This document shows, piece by piece, positions 28,060-36,051 of a stretch of DNA of 64,000 nt (position 1 is its first letter; every line of letters begins with the position of its first letter). The notes under the pieces are model-generated. The model was not told the origin of the DNA, searched no databases, and was given only the letters and a program-made list of their open reading frames with translations. The stretch comes from Lactobacillus melliventris (GTDB taxonomy: Bacteria > Bacillota > Bacilli > Lactobacillales > Lactobacillaceae): the NCBI RefSeq assembly GCF_013346935.1, contig NZ_JAAEEB010000004.1, positions 124,001 to 188,000 of the forward strand. Reading direction: 5' to 3'. The position numbers and the translations under genes are program-made.

Positions 28060-28088
28060 ATGCTATGCTCTTACTTACTTTTTGTCAA
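28060..28088 (-). promoter_or_regulatory. Promoter of the amino-acid importer operon
   Basis: Reverse strand: -35 TTGACA (28083-28088), a 17-base spacer and -10 TAGCAT (28060-28065). It is the only strong -35 in the intergenic region. Confidence 0.55.
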
Positions 28089-28130
28089 TTACTTTGCTTA
28101 ATATTACTTTCATTTTTCATTTTTTTGTTA

Positions 28131-28160
28131 ACAAAAAACGCGCTTAGTCAAGCGCGTTTT
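28131..28160 (-). terminator. Terminator of the 2-hydroxyacid dehydrogenase gene
   Basis: AAAACGCGCTT (28135-28145) and AAGCGCGTTTT (28150-28160) form an 11-bp perfect stem with a four-base loop, GC-rich and followed by T on the reverse strand. Confidence 0.9.
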
Positions 28161-28178
28161 AATAATAATGTACCTTTT

Positions 28179-29087
28179 TTAAGCTTGTGATTTTTCTTTA
28201 ATTGCCTCAGCAGACTTTTGTAATAATTCTTCTTCTGCAGCAGTTAATTGTAAATCAATTTTGTGAACAATTCCCTCGCGGCCAACAATTGCTGGATAAG
28301 ACATATATGTACCGTATTTTTCTTGATAACTCGAAACAGGCAATTCAGTCCGAGAATCTGTCAAAACAGCACGAACAATTCTAACGCCAGCAGCGGAAAC
28401 TCCATAGTTAGTGTAATGCTTACCCATAAAAACAGTTTGGCCACCGAATCTAATCTCATCCTCAAGGTCACTTGGTTGCCATGATTCATTCTTAGCCAGT
28501 TCAGTTATAGGCTTTTCGAATACTTTTACAGTTGACCAGGCAGTAAATTGCGAATTACCATGTTCACCTAGTGCAAAGCCACTTACAGAACGAGGGTCAA
28601 CGTTAAACTTTTTAGCAACCACTTTCTTCATTCTCGCTGTATCAAGCAAAGTTCCAGTTCCTATTACATGTTCTTTTGGTAAACCTGTTAGTTGCTGATA
28701 AAGACTGGTAATTGCATCTACCGGATTGGAAATAACAATCAAAATTCCGTTGAAGCCGCTATTTTTAATAGACTCTGTAATCGGACTCAGCTGTTTTTTA
28801 TTATATTCCAATTCTTGAAAACGATCGCCTTGTGTTTCTAAAGATATTTTACCTAAAGTGCTAATGACAATGTCGGCATTTTTCAATGCGTCATAGTCAT
28901 TAACAATAATGTTGGCATGATTTGGCAAATTAGCCATAGCATCCTCAAAATCAATTGCGTCGGCTTTGACTTTGCCTTCATTAACGTCGATCATTACCAA
29001 GTCATCGACTAATCCTGAAATTATTAATTCGTGAGCAACAGTGCAACCAACGTGACCGTCACCAATAATACCTATTTTTGTTGTCAT
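28179..29087 (-). CDS. L-2-hydroxyisocaproate / L-lactate dehydrogenase family protein
   Basis: A 302-residue NAD-dependent dehydrogenase of the lactate/malate family. The NAD fold opens with IGIIGDGHVGCTVAHELI and the catalytic histidine lies in GEHGNSQF. The signatures GTGTLLDTARMKK and DPRSVSGFALGEHGNSQF follow the L-2-hydroxyisocaproate dehydrogenase pattern known from Weissella confusa rather than typical LDH (GSGTSLDTARF, EHGDSEF). It probably reduces branched 2-oxo acids from amino-acid breakdown to hydroxy acids, recycling NADH. The start is ATG at 29087, with GAGAGGT upstream; 17 more codons in the same frame lack a ribosome site. A palindrome CTGACA-N3-TGTCAG lies in its leader. It has its own terminator. 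Confidence 0.85.
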   Translation of the reverse strand: MTTKIGIIGDGHVGCTVAHELIISGLVDDLVMIDVNEGKVKADAIDFEDAMANLPNHANIIVNDYDALKNADIVISTLGKISLETQGDRFQELEYNKKQLSPITESIKNSGFNGILIVISNPVDAITSLYQQLTGLPKEHVIGTGTLLDTARMKKVVAKKFNVDPRSVSGFALGEHGNSQFTAWSTVKVFEKPITELAKNESWQPSDLEDEIRFGGQTVFMGKHYTNYGVSAAGVRIVRAVLTDSRTELPVSSYQEKYGTYMSYPAIVGREGIVHKIDLQLTAAEEELLQKSAEAIKEKSQA

Positions 29088-29113
29088 AATTAAGTACCTC
29101 TCCCTTAAAATAT

Positions 29114-29128
29114 CTGACATATTGTCAG
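29114..29128. promoter_or_regulatory. Palindrome in the dehydrogenase leader, with -10 upstream
   Basis: CTGACA and TGTCAG flank a three-base centre, 26 bases before the ATG on the transcribed side of a TATAAT (reverse strand, about 29151-29156). It could be an operator or a small hairpin. It does not match the Rex consensus. Confidence 0.3.
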
Positions 29129-29234
29129 CCAAACTCAATTACTCCTCTATTATACAAAGATAGGGCTTTCAAAGTTACAATTTAAAGAAAAAATTTTTGA
29201 ATCTTAATCTTTAAAAGACAAATACTTTTGGAAT

Positions 29235-30140
29235 TTATTTAATATCTTTTCTATAAGGAATTGAAGGTTGGGCACCATACTTTTGAACGGTAAGTGACGA
29301 GGCTTTATTGGCAAAAATAATGGCTTCTTTTAAATTGGACAGATCTGGGTGCAATACACTAGCCATTGCTCCAATAAATGTGTCGCCAGCTGCTGTAGTA
29401 TCAACAGCTTTAACTTTAAAAGCAGGAATGAGTTCATTTTTACCTTGATAAGAATAAAATGCACCCTTGTCACCGATAGTAATGATAACTGTACCCACGC
29501 CTTGCTCGTGCAATTTGGCAGCAGCCTTTTGTGCGGCTTTTTCATCAATTACTTTAACACCGGTAATAGTTTGTGCCTCTGTTTCATTTGGTGTAATGAT
29601 GTCGGTCAGTTTCAGTAATTCTGCAGGAATTTGAGCCATTCCTGGAGCCGGATTTAAAATTGTTCTAACACCTGCCTCATGAGCAATTTCAAAGCCCTTT
29701 AGCGTTGCGGCAAGGGGTGTTTCAAATTGTGCAATAAGAAAATCTGCATTTTTAATTAAATTCTGGTTTTGCAATACCTCATCCGCTCCAAAAGCATAAT
29801 TAGCTCCAGCATAAATAGTAATCGAATTTTGACCACTGTCATCCACCGTAATGAATGCTTGACCAGTAGATTCTTTAGTGGCTGTAATTATGCCACTGGT
29901 ATTAATATTTTCGCTTTTCAGTAAATTCAGCATTTCTTTTCCTGGTGCGTCATTGCCAACTCCGCCAATAAAACTTACTTCAGATCCTGCTCTAGCTGCA
30001 GCCACTGCTTGATTAGCACCCTTTCCGCCTGCAGCTGAATAGTGATCTGTGGCATGAACTGTTTCGCCAGGTCTGGGCATTTGCTTGACACGAAAGTTAG
30101 TATCTAAATTAATACTGCCAATAACTGTAACTTTATTCAT
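29235..30140 (-). CDS. rbsK: Ribokinase
   Basis: A 301-residue PfkB-family sugar kinase that phosphorylates ribose at O5. Family marks: GSINLDTNFRVKQMPRPGETV near the N-terminus, the first signature GGKGANQAVAAARAG, and the C-terminal signature DTTAAGDTFIGAM containing the catalytic aspartate. ATG at 30140 has GAGGAG upstream. No rbs transporter or rbsD is adjacent, so it may salvage ribose from nucleosides. It has its own promoter at 30182-30209. Confidence 0.93.
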   Translation of the reverse strand: MNKVTVIGSINLDTNFRVKQMPRPGETVHATDHYSAAGGKGANQAVAAARAGSEVSFIGGVGNDAPGKEMLNLLKSENINTSGIITATKESTGQAFITVDDSGQNSITIYAGANYAFGADEVLQNQNLIKNADFLIAQFETPLAATLKGFEIAHEAGVRTILNPAPGMAQIPAELLKLTDIITPNETEAQTITGVKVIDEKAAQKAAAKLHEQGVGTVIITIGDKGAFYSYQGKNELIPAFKVKAVDTTAAGDTFIGAMASVLHPDLSNLKEAIIFANKASSLTVQKYGAQPSIPYRKDIK

Positions 30141-30181
30141 TTCTGCTCCTCAAAAAATAAGATTTACCTGATTCAACTCAA

Positions 30182-30209
30182 ATCATATCATATCAAAATC
30201 TGCTTGCAA
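30182..30209 (-). promoter_or_regulatory. Promoter of rbsK
   Basis: Reverse strand: -35 TTGCAA (30204-30209), a 16-base spacer ending TGA and -10 TATGAT (30182-30187). Confidence 0.6.
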
Positions 30210-30301
30210 CAAAACCTGAATTTTGTAATTTTTTCATTTAATTTTTAGTTATTTTTGCTTAAGTGGCGTTAACAGTTCTTTTTATTTTCTTAGAGAAAGA
30301 A

Positions 30302-30307
30302 TATAAT
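30302..30307 (+). promoter_or_regulatory. -10 element of the APC permease gene
   Basis: TATAAT on the forward strand, 32 bases before the ATG, with a weak T-rich -35 region. AAGGT precedes the start codon. Confidence 0.4.
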
Positions 30308-30339
30308 ACAGTTTAACTTAAAATAAGTAAGGTAAAAAT

Positions 30340-31647
30340 ATGAAAAGAGAACTTAACTTTTTCGCCGCATTAGCAACTGTCATGGGCACCATGATTGGTG
30401 GCGGTGCTTTTTTTAAAATTGCTAATGTCTCCGCATTGACTCATAATGCATGGCTTAGTATCATCGTTTGGCCTTTTGCCGGTTTTATCACACTAATGGC
30501 AGGACTAAGCATAGCTGAATTAGCGTCAATTTATCCTAAAGATGGTGGACCTGTCAGATATCTGGAAGAAATTTACGGACCTAAAATAGCCTTTCTTTTT
30601 GGCTGGTCTCTGATAATTGTCTATTATCCAGCAAATATTGCCGCACTTTCAATTGTATTTGCCACTCAGTTAAAAGAAATACCACACTTTAAAGGCTTGT
30701 CTACTACTGTAATTGCCCTAATTGTCATGTTGACAATCCTATTAATAAATTGGATCGGTTCTAAATTGAGCGGTCAAGTGCAAAAAATAACTTTAGTTAT
30801 TAAACTGCTCCCAATTGCAGCAATTATTATTTTTGCTTTATTTTATAGAGGACCTAATCAATTAGCTGGCGCTCCAGCACCACACATTACTTCTGCTTCA
30901 GGTGCAATGGCTTTTGGGCAAGCTCTTTTAGCCGTACTTTTTGCTTATGACGGTTGGCTAAGTATCGGTAATTTAGCCAGTGAAATTAAAAACCCAGCTA
31001 AAACTTTAGCCAAAGCGATCATCTGGGGACTTTTCGGAGTAACGATCATTTATACTCTTCTTAATTGGAGCTATGTCAGAGTTATCCCTTGGTCTAAGGT
31101 TGTAGGTAACCAAACAACAGCTCTGCTTACTGCTAAAAAATTATTTGGCAGTGTAGGTGGCACTTTAGTCGCTACAGGGATATTAGTATCTGTATTCGGT
31201 GCTATTAATGGACACCTTCTTCTAGGGTCAAGAATGCCTTACGTTTTAGGTAAAGAAAAGAAGCTGCCAGCCGCAAGCTTCTTCAGCAAACTAAATTCAA
31301 AAACTATCGTGCCTACAAACAGTATGATTTTTGAATGCGTAATTGCCACCATTATGATTTTTTCCGGTACATTTGACTCATTAACCAACATGTTAGTCTA
31401 TGTTTCCTGGATTTTTTCAATTTTATTATTTTTAGGAGTTCTTATCTTACGTAAAAAACAACCAGATCTTTTACGACCATACAAAACTCCCTGGTATCCC
31501 ATCCCGCCAATTCTAGGGATCTGTGGTGCTTTATTCATTGTTATTACCACAACATTAACCCAGCCACTTTTATCACTTACAGGTATTTTACTGACGCTTA
31601 GTGGTTGGCCGGTTTATGTTTATGTGCAAAAGAAAAATCGTAGGTAA
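30340..31647 (+). CDS. APC-family amino acid permease
   Basis: A 435-residue membrane protein with about twelve hydrophobic segments. The APC signature is in the first helix (ATVMGTMIGGGAFFKIANV), where the unwound GxG binds the amino-acid backbone, followed by PKDGGPVRYLEEIYGPKIAFLFGW and the conserved LLAVLFAYDGWLSIGNLASEIKNPAK in TM6. This resembles the SteT/L-type amino-acid exchanger branch. The substrate cannot be told. It is a single forward gene with no clear terminator before the convergent RpiR gene. Confidence 0.88.
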   Translation: MKRELNFFAALATVMGTMIGGGAFFKIANVSALTHNAWLSIIVWPFAGFITLMAGLSIAELASIYPKDGGPVRYLEEIYGPKIAFLFGWSLIIVYYPANIAALSIVFATQLKEIPHFKGLSTTVIALIVMLTILLINWIGSKLSGQVQKITLVIKLLPIAAIIIFALFYRGPNQLAGAPAPHITSASGAMAFGQALLAVLFAYDGWLSIGNLASEIKNPAKTLAKAIIWGLFGVTIIYTLLNWSYVRVIPWSKVVGNQTTALLTAKKLFGSVGGTLVATGILVSVFGAINGHLLLGSRMPYVLGKEKKLPAASFFSKLNSKTIVPTNSMIFECVIATIMIFSGTFDSLTNMLVYVSWIFSILLFLGVLILRKKQPDLLRPYKTPWYPIPPILGICGALFIVITTTLTQPLLSLTGILLTLSGWPVYVYVQKKNRR

Positions 31648-31706
31648 ACTCTATTTAGCAACTATTCAAATATAATTTTAAGCACTTGAAATAAAATTAT
31701 ACGTCT

Positions 31707-32393
31707 TTATTTATTTAATAGAAAGTTACTCATTAATAATTCAAAATAGATTAATGTGGTACCAAAAAATAGCTGTGGATAATGACTGTCAAATGATGAA
31801 GGGTTAAAAGTTTCTGTACTTATTGTAAGAGTAGCATGCTTTGCAATAGTAGAACTTTTGTCGCCAACAAAGGCTAATACATCACATCCATTATCGTGAG
31901 CTTGTCCACATAATTCAGCTAGTCTTTTTGTCTCTCCGGAATTACTAATAGCAATAATTAGCACGTTTCCGTTTTCTCTCAGCAATTCCAAATGGGAGTT
32001 TGCCGTGCACCTCAAGCCATTCATATTTAAGTACTCATTCATATAGTTTGCTAAATTTTGTGAAAATCCACTCCCTAAAATCATGATCATTGAATTTTTG
32101 TGTTTATTCATGAGCTTTAGAAAAGGTTTTGTGTATTTTTTTATTTGAAAATCCATTTCTAAATTACTAGGAAAAACAGGTGTATCTGTTATCAGAAAAA
32201 CGAGTTCAGAATATCCTGATAAGTTCATTTTTTTGCAAGTTTTTATAATAAAACTTGGTGAAGAATATGTCTTCTTAGCTAATTTTCGGATACTCATATT
32301 TTTTAAACTTGCACGGTTCTTATTCATGTATATTAATATTCTTTTTTCATCTGCATTCAATTGATACTTTTCACAAACTGTTTCTATGCTCAC
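31707..32393 (-). CDS. MurR/RpiR family transcriptional regulator
   Basis: A 228-residue regulator with an N-terminal RpiR helix-turn-helix (about 1-75; RKLAKKTYSSPSFIIKTCKKMNLSGYSEL) and a SIS sugar-isomerase-like domain (about 90-225; MIMILGSGFSQNLANYM, VLIIAISNSGETKRLAEL, VLAFVGDKSSTIAKHA). SIS domains of this family bind phosphorylated sugars. The start is GTG at 32393 with AAAGGAG seven bases upstream. It is divergent from the MgsA_C-like and PTS IIC genes, which it probably controls. Inverted repeats that might be its operators lie at 32424-32466 and 32731-32798. Confidence 0.9.
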   Translation of the reverse strand: MSIETVCEKYQLNADEKRILIYMNKNRASLKNMSIRKLAKKTYSSPSFIIKTCKKMNLSGYSELVFLITDTPVFPSNLEMDFQIKKYTKPFLKLMNKHKNSMIMILGSGFSQNLANYMNEYLNMNGLRCTANSHLELLRENGNVLIIAISNSGETKRLAELCGQAHDNGCDVLAFVGDKSSTIAKHATLTISTETFNPSSFDSHYPQLFFGTTLIYFELLMSNFLLNK

Positions 32394-32952
32394 TGTTTTT
32401 CTCCTTTTACAAATATAAATACAGTTTCAATAAGTTAAAAAATGACCAATATCCTCAAATTGAAACAAATTATTACTCATAATGTATTATATAATCCGAT
32501 CAATTATTCTTTCAACAACAATTTTTGTTTGGCTTAATAGGAACTTTTTAATTAAATATCCTTTTTTTAGCACACTTTTGTATAAAAAAATTTAAAATTA
32601 TTCTTCTAACTATATAGCTTATGCTTGAATTATTTTCAATACCATAAGCTTTTTGTTTTGATTTATTTTTATTAAATAAACGGCTAAAAATAAACATATT
32701 TTTAATAAATAAAAACATGTTCACAAAAAGGTGCAAAATCTTTATTTTTTGACCTAATTTATTATTATAAATTTGTTTAGAAAATATAACTTTTGCACAA
32801 AAGAGTGAGTCGAAATAATGGGATAGATAATTAATAGTTTTATTTAACAACTAATTAAATAGCTTATTTAGATTCTTCAAATTAGTTTATTTTCTAAATT
32901 TATATACTTTAAATTTTATATAAAACTTTTCATAAAATAAGAAAGGAATATT
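32394..32952. other. AT-rich divergent regulatory region (559 bases)
   Basis: It separates the RpiR gene from the MgsA_C/PTS pair and is very AT-rich. It contains two inverted repeats: GTTTCAAT/ATTGAAAC (32424-32431 and 32459-32466), and GTGCAAAA/TTTTGCAC (32731-32738 and 32791-32798). The only long reading frame in it, 100 codons on the reverse strand, is Lys/Phe/Ile-rich with no ribosome site and is not accepted. The forward gene has AAAGGA before its ATG at 32953; no convincing promoter was fixed. Confidence 0.5.
32424..32466. repeat. Inverted repeat upstream of the RpiR gene
   Basis: GTTTCAAT at 32424-32431 and ATTGAAAC at 32459-32466, 27 bases apart, between the regulator and its divergent targets. 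RpiR regulators usually bind TGAAA-type inverted repeats, so this is a candidate operator. Confidence 0.4.
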
Positions 32953-33600
32953 ATGGCTGAAGAAAAAAACAATCTCAATCCAACTAACAATTCTGAGTTT
33001 CTAGCTGATCCTTGGGCTAGAACAAAAACTCGTAATGGCTTGGCTGCAGATGAAGTAATTTCTGCTTTGCAAAAATCAATCCGCAAGGGAAAAGAGAGAG
33101 CTGCCTGTGAATTTGCTTACGAAATGTATATTTCATCTCCAGATATGGAAGAAAAACTTTGGCGCCGGCTTCAAGCAATTTCAGTTGAAGATATCGGTAT
33201 GGGAAACCCTCAAGCAGCAATATTGATTAACAGTCTTAACCAAATGAGAAAAAGCTTTAGTTATAATGAACCTGATAGGGCAATGATGTTTGTTCACGCA
33301 ATTCGCTATCTTTGTGAATCAACTAAAGACCGTTCGTCCGATCTTCTTAAAAATATTATTATTAAAAAATTTGCTTTAGGCTATGTTCCAGAGATACCAG
33401 ATTATGCATTGGATAAACATACAACTAGAGGTAAAAAAATGCATCGTGGCAGTATGCATTTTTTGGAAGTTGATTCTAAAGTTACCCCACAACTTAAAGT
33501 CAGCAACAATTATTGGGAGGAATATCACAAAATCAAAGAAAATTGGGATGAAAGTAAGGTTATTAAGAACGCTTTTAAATTTAACACTTATCAAGTTTAA
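32953..33600 (+). CDS. Stand-alone RarA/MgsA C-terminal-domain-like protein
   Basis: A 215-residue soluble protein. Residues about 30-90 (VISALQKSIRKGKERAACEF...LWRRLQAISVEDIGMGNPQA) follow the helical block of RarA/MgsA, where the family reads IKAIRGSDPDAALYWLARM..ILASEDIGLADP. Residues about 145-175 (VPEIPDYALDKHTTRGKKMHRGS) follow the RarA C-terminal block (PLHLRDAHYKGAKKLGHG). The AAA+ ATPase part of RarA is absent: there is no Walker motif and there is no room for one. RarA acts at stalled replication forks; what this isolated domain does is unknown. It lies 28 bases before an orphan PTS IIC gene on the same strand and opposite an RpiR regulator, so a link to sugar uptake is inferred from position. 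ATG has AAAGGA upstream. Confidence 0.65.
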   Translation: MAEEKNNLNPTNNSEFLADPWARTKTRNGLAADEVISALQKSIRKGKERAACEFAYEMYISSPDMEEKLWRRLQAISVEDIGMGNPQAAILINSLNQMRKSFSYNEPDRAMMFVHAIRYLCESTKDRSSDLLKNIIIKKFALGYVPEIPDYALDKHTTRGKKMHRGSMHFLEVDSKVTPQLKVSNNYWEEYHKIKENWDESKVIKNAFKFNTYQV

Positions 33601-33628
33601 TGCTGCTTTTATTCAATAGGAGAAAACT

Positions 33629-34942
33629 ATGACTAAACAAAAAATGGGAAAATACTCTATCATTAACAAACTTGATAAAACTTTAACCCCAATTGGCCAA
33701 AAAATAGGAAATGAAAAACATCTTCAAGCCATTTCTAATGGCATGCTTTTTGGATTGCCCTTTTTAGTTATTGGTTCATTTTTCCTAATATTAGCAAATC
33801 CACCAATAATAATAGAGAAATATAATCCGGCAACAGCCAATTTCTTTGTTAAATTAATCGCTGGTTGGAAATATTGGGCTATGGCCCATTCTGCTCAAAT
33901 TACTTTACCGTACAATATGACTATGGGTATATTCGGGATGATTAGTGCCTTTGGTATTGCCTATGAACTCAGCAAAGGAAATCACCGCTTTCATCCTGAA
34001 ACAGACGGAATGATTTCAATGGTGGTTTACCTAATGGTCACAACTACCGTTAACAAAAATAATAGTATTAGTTTAAACAATTTAGGTACAAATGGATTAT
34101 TTGTAGCGATTATAATTGGACTTCTATCCGTAGATATTAATAAGTTAATTGATAAAAAGAATTGGAAAATTAAGCTTCCTGAAACAATTCCACCAATGGT
34201 AGCAAATTTTATCAATTCCTTGATTCCGCTCTTAGTAAATATTGTCATTTTTTATGGGGCAAATTTAATCCTTGTCAGCATTACACATTCTGATTTTACG
34301 ACCTTTATAATTAAATGCCTTACGCCAGCTACATTTCTTGCTAACAGCTTGTGGGGCTATATTCTAATCGTTACTATTGGAAATCTACTTTGGTTAATCG
34401 GAGTTAATGGCAGTAACGTTATTTTCCCCATTATATTTGCTACTGGAATAGCTGCTACTGGCGCAAATGCTGCACTTGTTGCCAAGGGAAATATGCCAAC
34501 AAATATTATGAATTTACAAATGTTTCGGATTGCAGTTTTAGGCGGATCAGGAAATTCTTTGGCATTAGTTCTTTTGATGATGACAAGTAAAGTGGAAAAA
34601 TTCCGAGTTTTGGGTAGATTATCAATTATTCCAGGAATTTGTAGTATAAACGAACCAGTCATTTTCGGAGCACCTATTTGCTTTAATCCTATTCTAGGAA
34701 TTCCGTTTTTAATCGCACCAATAATTAACTTAGTTTTGACTTATGTGGCAGAAAGTTTGCACTGGATTGGTTTAGGCTATATAGTTGATCCATCATTCAC
34801 ACCGTACTTTTTCCAAGCCTATATTAGTTCAATGGATTGGCGAAATGTTATTTTTGAAACTCTTTTGATTGTGATTGGCATTTTTATCTATTTGCCTTTC
34901 TTTAGAGTGGCTGAAAAGAACGAAATAGAATTAGCAAAGTGA
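33629..34942 (+). CDS. PTS sugar transporter subunit IIC (lactose/cellobiose family)
   Basis: A 437-residue membrane protein of the Lac family IIC (CelB-like). It starts KLDKTLTPIGQKIGNEKHLQAISNGMLFGLPFLVIGSFFLI and has the family block PGICSINEPVIFGAPICFNPILGIPFLIAP, which includes the sugar-site NEPxxFG. About ten membrane segments are visible. No IIA, IIB or phospho-glycosidase gene lies in the window near it, so it must borrow IIA/IIB encoded elsewhere. ATG has AGGAG upstream. It is co-transcribed with the MgsA_C-like gene and ends at the hairpin at 34984-35017. Confidence 0.92.
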   Translation: MTKQKMGKYSIINKLDKTLTPIGQKIGNEKHLQAISNGMLFGLPFLVIGSFFLILANPPIIIEKYNPATANFFVKLIAGWKYWAMAHSAQITLPYNMTMGIFGMISAFGIAYELSKGNHRFHPETDGMISMVVYLMVTTTVNKNNSISLNNLGTNGLFVAIIIGLLSVDINKLIDKKNWKIKLPETIPPMVANFINSLIPLLVNIVIFYGANLILVSITHSDFTTFIIKCLTPATFLANSLWGYILIVTIGNLLWLIGVNGSNVIFPIIFATGIAATGANAALVAKGNMPTNIMNLQMFRIAVLGGSGNSLALVLLMMTSKVEKFRVLGRLSIIPGICSINEPVIFGAPICFNPILGIPFLIAPIINLVLTYVAESLHWIGLGYIVDPSFTPYFFQAYISSMDWRNVIFETLLIVIGIFIYLPFFRVAEKNEIELAK

Positions 34943-34983
34943 GTTTTTTGTGATTTGACTTTAAATTTTTTTACTAATCTAAA

Positions 34984-35017
34984 AGAGCACTGAGCTTTAT
35001 TGCTCAATGCTTTTTTT
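34984..35017 (+). terminator. Terminator of the MgsA_C/PTS IIC unit
   Basis: AGCACTGAGC pairs with GCTCAATGCT (one mismatch) around a six-base loop, followed by seven T on the forward strand. Confidence 0.75.
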
Positions 35018-35208
35018 AGATACTATCTAAATTTTTAGCTATTTTCTTGAGATCACCATAATATTCCTATTGTTTATTCCTACATAAGTAATTTAAACTT
35101 GTTATTCTAAATTGCAATAATTTTAGAGCATAAGGATAAAATATAACTGATGATTTATGATTTTAAAACATATTTTATATTTAAAAAGTAAAGCAAATTT
35201 AATCAATT

Positions 35209-35598
35209 CTATTTTTTAGAATTTCTTTTTTTTATTCTAGAATTGATTTTATTCACCGTGTGTACTTGCGACAAAATAACAATTAGCCAAATAACGATAT
35301 AAACTAATATAAATACGCCTATCAACCAAAAATTAATCGGCCACTTATTTATCCAAGACATTAATAACACCAGTAAAAATGTGCCTATGATATGAACACT
35401 GAAGGCAATAGCAGGTGGTACATCCATTGCAAAAATCATTGATAAAATGCCTATTAACCCTGAAATAATAAAAACAGAAATAACACCTAAACGGGTAGGA
35501 ATACTAGGAGAAGCAAAAGTCAGTATTATCAAATAAGTAGCTGCACCAAAGCCCACACCGGTAAAGAAATAGTTAATGAAATTACTCAATTTTCTCAT
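35209..35598 (-). CDS. DUF3021 family membrane protein
   Basis: A 129-residue protein with four hydrophobic segments (FINYFFTGVGFGAATYLIIL, GVISVFIISGLIGILSMIFA, AIAFSVHIIGTFLLVLLM, FWLIGVFILVYIVIWLIVIL) and a basic tail. DUF3021 proteins are commonly encoded next to LytTR regulators and are thought to act as their membrane-bound inhibitors (LytTR regulatory systems). Here the gene begins two bases after the LytTR gene ends, so the two are almost surely a functional pair. It is the last gene of a four-gene unit with an ABC exporter. Confidence 0.85.
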   Translation of the reverse strand: MRKLSNFINYFFTGVGFGAATYLIILTFASPSIPTRLGVISVFIISGLIGILSMIFAMDVPPAIAFSVHIIGTFLLVLLMSWINKWPINFWLIGVFILVYIVIWLIVILSQVHTVNKINSRIKKRNSKK

Positions 35599-35600
35599 TT

Positions 35601-36050
35601 TTATAGCCCCAATTCTTTTTTTAATGCCGGCAAATATAATCTGGAAACGTCAGCTTTTAAATTATTTTTTAAAAGTGCGATCATATTTCCTGCAAAGCCT
35701 ACTTCTATCGATTCCAGAAAATTAATATTGATAATGCCATGTTTAGAAACCTGAATAAACCCATCACCCAATTTTTCAAGTACCTGATATAAGCGACCAG
35801 TGGTTTTTATTATGTCTTTAGTAGTATAAAATGTGATATCTGTTGTTTGGATTTCTACTTTAATAATCTCAGTAGGTTTAATTGTTACTATGCGGTCTTC
35901 TACCTTAATTGGTAAAAGATGATATTTCTTTTCGCCGAATTTATGCAAATAATCTATTAAATTATCAACTACTTCACTTTTTTGAGCTGCTTTAATTTCA
36001 ACTTCAATTTCTTCGTTTAGAGTAGGATCCGACTTAAATTTAATTTTCAC
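35601..36050 (-). CDS. LytTR DNA-binding domain transcriptional regulator
   Basis: A 149-residue regulator. Residues about 55-147 form the LytTR domain (KPTEIIKVEIQTTDITFYTTKD, then GRLYQVLEKLGDGFIQVSKHGIININFLESIE), with no response-regulator receiver domain; the first 50 residues are a short helical module. This is the stand-alone form that pairs with a membrane inhibitor such as DUF3021. The start is GTG at 36050, directly behind the permease stop. Such regulators bind paired 9-bp direct repeats and often activate their own operon; two imperfect GTTGCT-like repeats near 37807-37831 upstream of the ATPase gene are a weak candidate site. Confidence 0.9.
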   Translation of the reverse strand: MKIKFKSDPTLNEEIEVEIKAAQKSEVVDNLIDYLHKFGEKKYHLLPIKVEDRIVTIKPTEIIKVEIQTTDITFYTTKDIIKTTGRLYQVLEKLGDGFIQVSKHGIININFLESIEVGFAGNMIALLKNNLKADVSRLYLPALKKELGL

Positions 36051-36051
36051 T

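Noticed and set aside
32548-32850. 100-codon reverse frame in the RpiR/PTS divergent region
   Set aside because: It is Lys/Phe/Ile/Asn-rich from AT-rich DNA, lacks a Shine-Dalgarno and matches no family; it also covers inverted repeats that look regulatory.
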